From NCBI GenBank assembly GCA_009823505.1, contig VZQC01007071.1:132938-196937 (forward strand): 64,000 nucleotides of DNA, given 5' to 3'. A program made the position numbers and the translations under genes. The notes beneath the pieces were generated by a model that did no database searches, was not told where the DNA came from, and saw only the letters and a list, made by a program, of their open reading frames with translations. Positions within the stretch are counted from its first letter, which is position 1, and each line of letters begins with the position of its first letter. Shown in pieces: positions 53,641-64,000 of this stretch. The DNA is from Rhizomys pruinosus. Taxonomy: Eukaryota > Chordata > Mammalia > Rodentia > Spalacidae.

Positions 53641-56600
53641 GTAGGGGCCACATCTGGCTTGTAACATTTTTATACTGAACTTCATAATACCTAAAACTTA
53701 CTAGTCAGTAATTGTGTTGATTTTCTTTCTTTAAAATATGTACTTTAAATGAGGCTGAATATATTTTCATACATGTTTTTAGATTTTTATTTTATCGTGG
53801 TGGTGAGGACTGAAACACATAGGATTTTTAACAATATCTTTATTTTATAACTGGGCATGGTGGAGCAGTGCCTTAATCCCAGCACTTGGGCGGCAGAGCA
53901 AGGTGGATTTCTCTGAGTTCAAGGCCAGCCTGGTCTACAAACAAGCTCCAGGCCAAGCTGAGCTAAAGGAGACTCTGTCCAAAAATTTTATTTATTTTTA
54001 TTATTTATGTGTATTGAGTATGGTGTGTATGTTATCACCCATGCTGTACAAAGCCTCTGGAGGTCAGAAGAGGGGCATCGGATGCCCTGGAAATGGAGAG
54101 TAACATGGACAGTTGTCAGCTGGACTGTGGATACTGGGAACCCAAACCCCAGGTCTCTCTCTGTAAGACCGCCAGTGGCTCTTCCCACAGAGACCATACT
54201 CCAGTCCCTATAACACACAGGATTTTATGACTAAGACATAGGTCAACATTCTCTTGAGGTATACATGGATTATTTAGTGGTAGACAACAGATCAATATGA
54301 AATTGCATGAATTGCTTATAGTTTTTTTTTTTGTCTTACAATCTGAGGACATTGGATCTTAAGATACGTATCTTCAAACCTGAAAAGTAGTATGAATTTT
54401 TATGTTTGTTGTGTGGTGTTTATTGTGTGTGATTTTTTTTTATTGATTTTTTAAATTTATTCTGTATGTGATGAATGTTATTGTCCTGCATGCAAGTTTT
54501 TTGCACCCGTGACGTGCAATCCGCGGAGGTCGAAGAAGCGGTGTCGGATTCCCCTGGAACTGGAGTTCTCCTGGAATAGAGAAGTTTCAGACGGTTCTCG
54601 GCCACCATGTGGGTGCTGGGATCGAACTCGGGACTCTGTCAACGGGTTGGCGCTCTTAACCGCTAGGCCATCTCTCATCCGGCCCTTTTTTTAAATTTTT
54701 TTTATGTGTATGAGGTAACTGTCGGCATTGTAGGTTTGTGCACCCTTCGTGCCATGCCTCAGAGGTCCGAGAGGGCGTCAGATTCCCCCTGGAAACTGGA
54801 GTTAAGACGGTTCTTAGCCCCCATGTGGGTGCTGGGGAATGGAAAACCCTGGGTCCTCTTTCAAGAGCAGTCGCACTCTTAACACAGGCCATCTCTCCGG
54901 GCCTGAAATATTATGTTTTCTTTAAGAACTACATCTAGCGGGGTATGGTGGGCACATGCTTTAATCAAGCCTGGTGAGGTAGAGGCAGGCCAAATCTCTT
55001 GAGTTCAGGCCCAGCTGGGCTACAGGACGACCTATCTCAAAATAGAAAAAAAAAAGAACTATAATCTTGGAGACTGACACTTGCAAACTTTTGAATTTGT
55101 GATCTTGAAACTTTTACAGGTTAATCATAAGGTAACATTGGGAATAATATGGACTTTGTTTCTAAAAATTAGACTGAGATGTTGCATAATAGCTATGATC
55201 AATATCAACATAAAAGTTTGTATTTTAAACTGGGTTTTGTTTTTGTTTTTGAACAGGGCCCCCTGTAACCTCAGCTTTGTCCTAGAACCCCTTATAGACC
55301 AGGTTGCGCCTCAGTCTCAGAGATTTGCCTACATCTGGCCTCCAGACTGCTGGGATTAAAGCAGGCTCCACCTGTCCAACACAATTAAGCTCTTTATTCT
55401 TATTTGTTTTTTCTTTCTTTACTTTTTGAGATAGGATCTCACTTGTGGGCCCTTGTTGGCCTGGAACATGCTTAGAATCAGGTTGTGCGCCTTGAACTCA
55501 ACAGAGGCTACCTACCTGGCCTCCCAAGTTCAGGGTTTAAAAGTTGTGTGCCTTAGGCCAGCATGGTGTGCACTCAGCAACCCGGAAGCAGAGGCAGGGC
55601 TGAGGGCCAAGGCCTACTGGTCCCTACGAGGAAGCTCCAGGACATTTGGGACTAAAGGGGACCCTGTCCCTCAAAAAGACCAAAACAAGGGGCTGGAGAG
55701 ATGGCCTAGCAGTTTAAGAGCACTGGATGCTTTGCAGAGGACCCGGGTTTCAATCCCCAGCATCCCACTGGCGGCTGAGAACTGTCCTTTAACTCAAGTT
55801 CCAGGGGAACCCAAACAAACCTCTTCTGACCTCCGTGGCATAGCACAACATGGGTGCACTGACTTTCATGCAGAAGTACATTCATAAACATACAAAAAAT
55901 AAAAATAAATAAAAGCCAACAAAACAAACAACAAAATAATAAAAATAATAAATCCATGTGCCACCATGCCCAGCTTAAGATTCATTTTAGGGAGCAGGCA
56001 TGGTGGCGCATTCTTTACTCCTAGCACTGGGGAGGCAGAGGCAGGCAGGAAGCTCTTTGGAGTTCAAGACCCAGCTGGGCTACAGAGTGAGTTCTTCAGG
56101 CCAGCGTGGGGTCTATAGGGAGACCCTGTCTCAAAAAGGACACAAACCAAAACGAAACAAAAAGATTTATTTTATGGTTTTTGTTTGCTTGCTTTTAAAT
56201 GTGTCTGGAAGGTACTCTTATGTCTGTGGAGGCTAGAGGATGGCATTAGGTCCCCTGGAGCTGGAGTTAGGTGCTTGTAAGCCCTGGATGTGAGTGCTGG
56301 GAACTGAACTCAGTCTTCTATAAGAGGCAGAATGTGTTCCTAATTACTGAGCCATCTTTTCAGCCCATAAAAAAAAAAAAAATATTTTTAAGGAATCAAC
56401 TGACCTGAAAACAAAAACAATGATGTAATTTTTCATTCTTTTGTTATTGCTGTTAAATTACTTTTGCTATGTCTTCTTTTTTATAGAAGATTTTTTTGTT
56501 TGTTGTTTAACCTTTAGGACCAAGTAGTAGTAAGCTATTATTGATAAAATTGCTTCAACCCTCACTAAAGAAATTACAGGGCCCAGGTGTGGTGTTGCAT

Positions 56601-57227
56601 GCCTTTAATCTCAGCACTCGGAGCAGGGCAGATGGATCTCTGTGCGTTCAAGGCCAGCCTGGCGACGAGTGGAGTCCAGGACAGCTAGGGCTACAAGAGG
56701 ATCCCTGTCTCAAAAAAAAAAAAAAAAAAAAATAAAACAAAAAAACAAAAAACGAGACCAAAATAATAATAAACTAACATAAATAAATCAATCAATAACT
56801 AATAAATATATAAATACCATAAATACGAACAGAGATTACAGGGCTGGAACATAGGGCTCATGGTTAGGGCACTGACTGCCTTAAAGATGACTCAGATTCT
56901 TCCACACACCCACATGGACAGTTAATAAGTTGTCCCTAACTCTAGTCCTAGGGCATTCACATGCCCTCTGTCTGTCTTCATGGGCATTTCATGTGGGTCC
57001 CTTCCACACCTGCGGCACCCAAACCTCATTGATCAAGGTCAAATATCCCAAAGCACCCTAAATACCAAGCCAAATTATCAAAGGTTTCCTTTTGCCTCTA
57101 TTTTAGCTAACCTTTTTTAAGCTTCCTTATGTTATTTTTCTTCGGTGTATGCAGTGTTTCATCTACATATGTGTCTGCACCTGTATCATACATGCCCTGT
57201 GGAAGACAGAAGAGAGCATTGGATCCC
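53641..57227. repeat. Block Y, copy 3 (error-rich)
   Basis: Same element order as copies 1 and 2, with many independent indels. It includes a B2(-) at about 54460-54680 with the internal-duplication signature. Confidence 0.85.
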
Positions 57228-59290
57228 TGGAACTGGAGCTATCCGACAGTTGTTAAGATGCCATGTGGGTACGTGGAATCATACCCAGGTCTGTATGCCA
57301 AACAGCCAGGGCCCTCTTAACTTCAGAGTCATGTCTCCAGCCCAGTATCCTGTTTTGAAAGGAGAAAATTATTACTATTATTCATTATTATTTGGTCTTT
57401 CGAGAACGGAGTGTCCCTGTAAGCCCCAGCAGGTCTGGAACTCACCGGAGACCAGGCTGGCCTTGAACCTTACAAGACTGCACTGCCCTGCTCCCAATGC
57501 TAGGATTCAAGGCTATCGCCCACCACGCCCGGTCATGAAAGGAGAAAATTATTAAGGAACTATTAACTGCAAACAAAACTTAAAATAAATTTTATACCTT
57601 TCATATCTCCACAAAGTATTTGTGAAAGGTATGCAAAAAAAAAAAAAAAAGAACAAAGAATTTTCAAAACTGTTCATGTGTACAATCTGATATGATTCTT
57701 TTGTTTTCTTGTCTTTTAAACTTCTTTTCATTTAAATCTGTAGATCAAGAGTAAAGCGTGCCTAAGTGCAGAGACTTGGCCAGGAGCAAGCCTGGCCTTT
57801 GAGAGTGCAGCCATGTTTTTTAGTTACACTTTGTCAAGAATGGATAGAACTTTGGCCAGGAATGATGGTCAGAGTGGTCACCAGGGAAACGGACCCCCTG
57901 CTCCAGCCAGCGCTCCCACATAACTGTGTGGAGTGCCTGTCCGGGGACCTTTTACAACTTAACATTTTGTTTTCATGATGGCTGGGACCCACTCAAAGCC
58001 AGTCTTTGAAAAGGAGCTGTCCCACTGCAACAGCATTCCACTGCTACGAATTCCTAAAACTTAGCTTTCTACCCAGGGGCTCTGGAATGTGGGAGATTTT
58101 TTTCTTGCCAGCTGAATTCCAGGAAGGCAGGCAGTTAGGTGAGTGATGAGAATTAATGGATGACAATCGTCTTATCATGTTCTCTAAAGTCTTTCCTGGG
58201 ACTCAGAACAGAATAAAACCCATGTGGCATTACCTCCAAGGGCTAAAAGGGGAGAAAGTCTGAGGAAAATCGTTAAAGACTAAACTAAGCAAGCCTGCAC
58301 CAAGCAAGACAATCTCAGTAAAGCTGATCAAAATTACTGTGTGTAAGTCGATATAATAAACTTTTGCCCAATATGAGGGGAAAATTGTTTATATATAGTT
58401 TATTCATTATTTTTTATTTTATGTGTATGAGCGAGCATATGCCTGCATGTCTTAAGTGCATCCCCTGTTGCACAATGCCCAGTGTTAGAGAGGATGTCCG
58501 ATTCTCTGGAACTGGAGTGTATAGGTGATTTGACTGCCTGTGGGTATTGGTGTTTCTGGAAGAACAGCCAGTGCTCTTAACCACTGGGCCACTCTCTCAG
58601 TCCCAGAAAAAAATTGTTTAAGACAGGGTCCCACTTGTAGCATTGGCTGGCTGGAACTTCCTATATAGACCAGGCTTGACTCAAATTCACAGAGATCTAT
58701 CTCCCTCTGCCTTCGAGTGCTGGGATTAAAAGTTTGTACCACCACACCTAGCCATAACACTCTACACATCAAGAATAAAAAAAATAATTTTTTTTTTCTT
58801 GTGTGTATGAGTGTTTTGCCTGCATGTAAGTTGCACAAGCATGCAGTGCCTATGGAGGCCAGAAACAAGACCATTGGATCTCTGGAACGGTTATAGATGG
58901 TTGTTAACCACCATGTGGGTGCTGGAATAGCAAGAACAGCTGATCTTCTTAACCTCGAGCCCTCTGGCCAGCCCCCACTCTTAAATTTTTTTTTTTTGTC
59001 TTTTTGAGACAGGGTCTTCCGTAGCCCCAGCTGGCCTGGAACTCCCTCTGTAGACAGGCTGGCTTTGAACTCACAAGATCCACCTGCCCTACCTCCCAAG
59101 GGCTAGGATTAAAGGTGGTGCACCACACATCTGGCTTTTATATTATTTTTATTTAATTATTTATTTTATTTATTATATTATTTTTTGTCTTTTTGAGAAA
59201 TGGTCTCCCTGTAGCCCCAGCTGGCATGGAACTCACTCTGTAGACCAGGCTGGCCTTGAACTCACAGAGATCTGCCTCTGCCCCCCAAGC
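57228..59290. repeat. Block Z, copy 2
   Basis: It continues past the equivalent of 45397 into a normal B1 end and then new sequence, so this copy shows the likely true right-hand continuation. Confidence 0.85.
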
Positions 59291-59325
59291 GCTGGGATTA
59301 AAGGCCTGCACCACCGTGCGCAGCT
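59187..59325 (-). mobile_element. B1 SINE
   Basis: TTTGAGAAATGGTCTCCC to CACCGTGCGCAGC; the intact partner of the chimeric copy at 45276. Confidence 0.85.
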
Positions 59326-59327
59326 TA

Positions 59328-59416
59328 AAGGCTGCCATGTGGGTGCTGGGAATTGAATCCAGGTCTTCTGCAAGAGCAGTCGGTGCTCTTAACCGCTGAG
59401 CCATCTCTCCAGCTCC
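59328..59416 (-). mobile_element. 5'-part B2/B3-type SINE
   Basis: Starts abruptly at GGCTGCCATGTGGGTGC; ends GAGCCATCTCTCCAGC. Confidence 0.85.
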
Positions 59417-59426
59417 CTTTTTTTTT

Positions 59427-59569
59427 TGTCTTTTTGAGACAGGGTCTCCCTCTAGTCTAAACTGCCTGGAGCTCACTTTGTAGACCAGGCAGGCCTTGAA
59501 CTCACAGAGATCCACCTGCCTCTGCCTCCTGAGTGCTGGGATTAAAGGCGTGTGCCACCATGCCTGGCC
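59427..59569 (-). mobile_element. B1 SINE
   Basis: TTTTTGAGACAGGGTCTCCC to CCACCATGCCTGGCC. Confidence 0.9.
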
Positions 59570-59601
59570 TTATTTATTTATTTATTTATTTATTGGTATT
59601 G

Positions 59602-59741
59602 TTGAGACAGGGTCTCCCTTTTAGTCTCAGCTGGCCTGGAGCTCACTCTGTAGACCCAGGCTGGTCTTGAACTTACAGTGATCCATCTACCTCTGCCTCC
59701 CAAGTGCTAGGATTAAAAGCGTGCGCCGCCTAGCCCAGCTC
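59602..59741 (-). mobile_element. B1 SINE with TTTA tail
   Basis: GTTGAGACAGGGTCTCCC to GCGCCGCCTAGCCCAGC, after a short (TTTA)n. Confidence 0.9.
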
Positions 59742-59765
59742 CAGCTTTAATTTTTTTTTTTTTTG

Positions 59766-59908
59766 TCTTTTCAAGACAGGGTCTCCCTGTAGCCCAAACT
59801 GTCCTGGAATTCACTCTGTAGTCCAGGCTGGCCTTGAACTCACCAAGATCCGCCTGCCTCTGCCTCCCAAGTGCTAGGATTAAAGGCGTGCGCCACCACG
59901 CCTGGCTT
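59766..59908 (-). mobile_element. B1 SINE
   Basis: CTTTTCAAGACAGGGTCTCC to GCCACCACGCCTGGC; third consecutive minus-strand B1. Confidence 0.9.
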
Positions 59909-59934
59909 GTTTAACTTTTCTAAACTTACTTTTA

Positions 59935-60120
59935 TTTCATGTCTATGAGTGTTTGCCTGCATGTACACCACATGCATGCAATGCCTGCAGAGGCCAGAAG
60001 AGGGAATCAGATCCCTGGACTGGAGTTCCCATGCATTGGGCTCACGGTTCTGGCATGTGGGTGCTGGGAATGACCACAGCGCCTTGCAAGAGCAGCCGGC
60101 TTTAAGCACTGAGTCATTTT
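59935..60120 (-). mobile_element. B2/B3-type SINE, error-rich
   Basis: TTCATGTCTATGAGTG to GCACTGAGTCATTTT. Confidence 0.75.
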
Positions 60121-60151
60121 TTATTCTTTTTTTTTTTTTTTTTTTTTTTTT

Positions 60152-60305
60152 TGGGTTCTTTAGAGGACAGGGGTCTACCCTGTAGCCTCAGACTTGGCCT
60201 CGAACCGAACTATGTAGACCAGGTTTGGCCTTGAACTCACAAAGATCGCCTGCCTCTGTCACTCAAGTAGGCTAGGATAAAGGAGTGAGACCACAAGCAC
60301 GGACA
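60152..60305 (-). mobile_element. B1 SINE, error-rich
   Basis: A long T run then GTCTACCCTGTAGCC; several small insertions. Confidence 0.7.
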
Positions 60306-60356
60306 GTGCAGGGCGCTTTCGCTGTGCTGTTCTCTTTGGTCATTCTTTTCTTGCTG

Positions 60357-60491
60357 GTCTTTCTTTCTTCTTTCTTTCTTTCTTTCTTTCTTTCTTTTTT
60401 CCTTCCTTCCTTCCTTCCTTCCTTCCTTCCTTCCTTCCTTCCTTCCTTCCTTCCTTCCTTCCTTTCTTTCTTTCTTTCTTTCTTTCTTTCT
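60357..60491. repeat. Polypyrimidine microsatellite (TTTC)n(TTCC)n(TTTC)n
   Basis: About 135 bp of pure pyrimidine in three phases. Confidence 0.95.
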
Positions 60492-60900
60492 GGTGTTTTT
60501 GAGGCAATTTTACCTTCTCTTAATAACTTGAGGTTTTATTAAATAGCAACCAGCAACATCTATCATCAAACAGAACCTGTAAAGACCACTAACATCTCAC
60601 CAGATCTTATACTACGGGTTGGGAAAGACACTAAATCTAGAGAGAATGCATGTGTTCCTTGACTCCTAAACAGAACTAGATCCAACCGGTACATAAAACC
60701 ACGTTCCTAATGGAAGGTCATAAAATCCAAAGACCTGATTGATAGACGGGTAAGCAGCCAGCTAGTCCTGGTCTTGTTCATTCATTAGCAGATGGTCCTG
60801 ATACTGTGCTGGGCCCTGAACAAAACAGACTAACTGCCTTCTTCACAAAGTTTCTAGCACCTATCTGACATTTCAACACACAATAATAAACAAATATATA
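60492..60900. other. Unique stretch
   Basis: No gene or interspersed repeat recognised between a pyrimidine microsatellite and a B2 copy. Confidence 0.4.
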
Positions 60901-60905
60901 AGTAG

Positions 60906-61130
60906 GGACTGGAGAGATGGCTCAGTGGTTAAGAGCACTGGTTGCTCTTCTAAAGGACTGGCATTCAGTTGCTAGCACCTACATGGCAGCTGACAACCAT
61001 CTGTAACTGCAGTTCCAGGGGATTCAACACCCTCTTCCGAGCTTGGCAGAAAATGCATCCATATAGCATACTTACATATAAGCAGGCAAAACATTCATAA
61101 TATAAATAAATAAATAATAATAATAAATTA
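60906..61130 (+). mobile_element. Older B2/B3-type SINE
   Basis: GGGACTGGAGAGATGGCTCAG start, AGGCAAAACATTCATAATAT end and AATA-rich tail. Confidence 0.85.
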
Positions 61131-62226
61131 ACATTTTTAAAAGAAAGAATTTCAGATGTTGTTAAGGCCAAGAAAATAATAAAAGAGATGGCTGGTGGGG
61201 GTGTCCCTCAGGCTGAAAGGCCCTTTCTGAGGGGGATCCTAGGAGGAAGTAGTTCAAATTGCTCACCGCTTCGGTTGGCCTGGGTAAGGACTGGTGGTTG
61301 GCTGATACTCAGGACCCCTGGTGCAGTCCCAGCCTCTATCCCTTCAAGATCCTAGAAGTCTGTGCTCAGCCATGTCCCCCGGCCTCTTCCTGGGTACAGG
61401 GAAGCCAGCTCTCCTCCCACTTTCCTCATGACTCTCTGGTGTTTTATTCACACTCTCTGAGGAGCAGGCCTCAGGAGCCAGCTCTCAGGATGTGGAGAGC
61501 TGCAAATAGCACTGACAACTGCAGCTGGAAGTGGCTGCCTGGGCAGCGTGCCAGCTGCTGCCGCTGCGGGAGCCAAGGCTTCCCTGGCCTCCTCATGCCC
61601 TTGTGAGCAGCCCATGGAACCTGGGTACCTCAGTTCTAGAGTCAGCATGCTAGTGCAAAGGACAGCTCTCATTTTTCTATCTGTGCATGGAGGGCCGGGA
61701 AGAAGGAGGAGGAGGCAAGACTGTCCTCACGACTCTCAGCAGTAGTAATGACCTTTTTGTGCAAATGGTGCCACTGATGGGAAGAGGTAAAGTGACTGCC
61801 TGAGGAGAGCTTGCTGACAGGGAGGAAGGAACTGGCAGGACCTCTCCTTTTACATTTTCACAGCCTCTCCTTAGCCCCGTCCTCCCAATCCCCCCAGGGA
61901 CTTGCACTCCATCACTGATTTACATCCCCAGCCCTTTCTTAATTTTTTTCTCTCTCTCCTGTATCTTCTGCCAGTTACAAGAGTGCCGTTCTCCTCCAGC
62001 CAGTCTCCTGAATACAAAACTACAAGGATCCATTGTCCTTTGGGGTAAAGCTTTCAGGGTACCCTTGCCCATACCAAAACCCACAGGTGCTCAAGTCCTT
62101 TAAATAAAGTGATTGACATTTGCATACACACATCTTCCCCAAATCCTTTAAATAATCTCTAGGTGACTTACAATTCAAATGCTATGTAAGCAGTTGTTAT
62201 ACTTTAGTATTTAAAAGATTTTTGAG
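61131..62226. other. Repeat-poor unique kilobase, G+C higher than surroundings
   Basis: About 1.1 kb with no recognisable SINE, LINE or LTR. It includes GC-richer sequence around 61480-61720 with a cluster of GCTGC units. The open frames (61259-61606 and others) show no recognised domain. Confidence 0.55.
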
Positions 62227-62430
62227 GGGCTGGAGAGATGGCTCAGTGGTTAAGAGCACTGACTGCTCTTGCAGAGGACCTGGGTTCAGTTCCCAGCGCC
62301 AATATGGCAGCTAACAACCGTCCATAACTCCAGTTTCAGGGCATCTGACACCTTCTTCTGACCTCCATGGACATTGTATGACATGTGTATAAATGAAAAC
62401 ACATGTAGGCAAGACACTCATGTACATAAA
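62227..62430 (+). mobile_element. Older B2/B3-type SINE
   Basis: GGGGCTGGAGAGATGGCTCAG start, GGCAAGACACTCATGTACAT end. Confidence 0.85.
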
Positions 62431-62495
62431 AATAATAATAAATAAAATATTAACAATATATAAAAATAAAAGTTTTTTGATCTAGTTAGTTTTTT

Positions 62496-62682
62496 TATGT
62501 GTATGAGTGCTTTGCCCACATGTATGTAAATACATCACATACATACAATGCCCACATAGGTCAGAAGAGGAAACTGGAGTTATGGATAGTTGTCAGCTGC
62601 CATGTAGGTGCTGGCAACTGAACCCTGGTTCTCTGTGAGAGCAGCCAGTGCTCTTAACGACTGAGCCATCTCTCCAGACCCT
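62496..62682 (-). mobile_element. Older B2/B3-type SINE
   Basis: TATGTGTATGAGTGCTTTGCC to GAGCCATCTCTCCAGACCC. Confidence 0.85.
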
Positions 62683-62778
62683 ATACTTTATTATTTAGAG
62701 AATAGTGTCAAGAAAAAGACTGTATATACTCTGCATAGGTGACATTTTTTACAGATTTACTTTTTTTTTTTTTTTTTT

Positions 62779-62999
62779 TAATTTACTTATTTATGTGTAG
62801 GAATGTACTGTCTGCATGCAAGTCTGGCACCCGTGGTCGTGCAATGCCGGCGGATGGTCAGAAGAGGGGTCTCGATTCCCCTGGAACTGGAGTTTTCAGG
62901 ACGGTTCTCCGCCGCCATGTGGGGTGCTGGGATCGAACCCGGGTCTCTGCCTGCAAGAGCGTCGGTGGCTCTGTAACCGCTAGGCACTCTCCCAGCCCC
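62779..62999 (-). mobile_element. B2/B3-type SINE, error-rich
   Basis: TATGTGTAGGAATGTACTGTC to CTAGGCACTCTCCCAGCCCC, with small insertions. Confidence 0.75.
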
Positions 63000-63019
63000 A
63001 GATTTACTTCATTTTTTTA

Positions 63020-63184
63020 ATTGTATGTGTTGTGTGTATGTGGAAGTGTGCGCTTGAGTACAGGTGCCTAGGATCAAGATCCCCTAAGAGCCGGAGTTGT
63101 CAGCAATTTTGACCACCTGATAAGGGTGCTGGGAACTGAGTCCATGAAGAATCATAAGCACTCTAACAAAGAGCCATCTCTCTA
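63020..63184 (-). mobile_element. Old tRNA-derived SINE
   Basis: GTGCTGGGAACTGAGTCC and AAAGAGCCATCTCTCTAG. Confidence 0.6.
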
Positions 63185-63245
63185 GATGGCCCTAGATGAC
63201 ATTTTTTTGATGAGGTATTTTTTTGTTTTTTGTTTTTTGTTTTTG

Positions 63246-63395
63246 GTCTTTTTGAGACACGGTCTCCCTGTAGCCCCAAGCTGACCTGGAACTTACCCTG
63301 TAGATCAAGCTGGCCTTGACTATCACAGTGAGTGCCGTGCCTCGCTTCCCTGAGTGAGTTGGATATATAACAGCATGCATCACCACACCTGGGTA
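63246..63395 (-). mobile_element. B1 SINE
   Basis: CTTTTTGAGACACGGTCTCCC to CATCACCACACCTGGG, diverged right half. Confidence 0.75.
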
Positions 63396-63487
63396 GATGA
63401 GATTTTAAAAAATATATTGTTTTGATCCCACTAATGGATTATCGGCATAAGATCAGACTACATTATTTATAAAGCACAATGGGAATC

Positions 63488-63633
63488 CCAAGTGTGGGGG
63501 ACGCACGCCTTTAATCCTAGCACCTCACAGGAGGCAGAGGCAGGCGATCTTGTGGTTTCAAGGCCCAGCCTGGTCTGCAGAGTTCCAGGCCACGCTGGGG
63601 GCTAACAGGGAGACCCTTGGTCTCGAAAAGACC

Positions 63634-63640
<7 letters not shown>
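63488..63640 (+). mobile_element. B1 SINE, error-rich
   Basis: CCAAGTGTGGGGGACGCACGC start, GTCTCGAAAAGACC end. Confidence 0.8.
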
Positions 63641-63666
<26 letters not shown>

Positions 63667-63717
63667 GGCAAAAAAACAAATATCTTTATTTTATTTATTT
63701 ATTTTTATTTTATTGTT

Positions 63718-63870
63718 TATTTGGTCTTTCTTGAGAGGGGTCTCCCACGTTAGCCCAACATGTCCTGGAACTCACTCTGCTAGACCAAGGCTGGCCGTAA
63801 CACTCACTAAAGCCGCCTGCCTCGCCTCCTCGAGTTGCTAGGATTAAAAGGCCTGGCGCCACCATGCTCA
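63718..63870 (-). mobile_element. B1 SINE, error-rich
   Basis: TCTTGAGAGGGGTCTCCC to GCGCCACCATGCTC. Confidence 0.7.
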
Positions 63871-63901
63871 TGGAATTATGCATTAAAGAAGGAAACCTAG
63901 T

Positions 63902-63962
63902 AAGCCAGATGTTGTGAGATGATAACTGTTTTTAATTCCAGCACATCAAAGTCTGAGGCAGT
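63902..63962 (+). mobile_element. B1-like SINE near the window end
   Basis: AGCCAGATGTTGTGAGATG and TTTTTAATTCCAGCACATC; diverged. Confidence 0.4.
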
Positions 63963-64000
63963 GGGGGTGGGGGGATAATCAGGAATTTGCGGTCATCCTG

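Noticed and set aside
61259..61672. Overlapping frames of 115 and 74 codons on opposite strands
   Set aside because: GC-richer non-repeat DNA with no recognised family and no paired splice signals; kept only as a unique region of interest.

Overview
This is rodent genomic DNA holding one confidently identifiable gene, HMGB1 (high-mobility group box 1). It is intact, on the + strand, with five exons between about 18480 and 24190. The rest is intergenic DNA saturated with B1 (7SL-derived) and B2/B3-type (tRNA-derived) SINEs in both orientations, microsatellites, old LINE-1 3' ends and one complete MaLR-like LTR retrotransposon. B1, B2 and ID-like elements together point to a myodont or muroid rodent. 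The B1 and B2/B3 consensus seen here is not the one I associate with laboratory mouse or rat, and I cannot name the species.

Layout. 1-16430 is SINE-dense DNA that begins with a badly degraded 1.6-kb sequence repeated cleanly at 2649-3980. It also holds two pieces of an old L1 3' end split by later SINEs, and several nested SINE insertions. 16430-24310 is almost free of SINEs: AT-rich unique upstream DNA, then a CpG island (about 17800-20010) with a TATA-less promoter carrying three CCAAT boxes, non-coding exon 1, a GC-rich intron 1, coding exons 2-5 and a long 3' UTR with two AATAAA signals. 24310-34900 is again SINE- and L1-rich, with a 916-base N gap (29857-30772). 34899-59330 is a set of repeated blocks. 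Block X (4.5 kb, with the MaLR element) occurs twice, block Y (3.6-3.9 kb) three times and block Z (2.1 kb) twice, in the order X-Y-Z-Y-(single N)-X-Y-Z. Copies differ mainly by small indels clustered in SINE-rich stretches. This looks far more like unmerged, partly unpolished long-read contig ends than biology, though a real recent duplication cannot be excluded from sequence alone. 59330-64000 is SINE clusters around a repeat-poor unique kilobase (61131-62226).

How it works together: HMGB1 is the only gene I can support. The promoter, first exon and intron-1 CpG island drive a transcript spliced into a 215-residue chromatin protein and alarmin whose sequence shows no change from the mammalian form I know. 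Two polyadenylation signals would give a short and a long mRNA. No neighbouring gene enters the window. I found no previously undescribed biological system. The strongest unusual signals are the block duplication (probably an assembly artefact), a complete MaLR element with perfect 5-bp target-site duplications, nested SINE insertions, a SINE subfamily marked by an internal duplication, and several non-B-DNA candidates.
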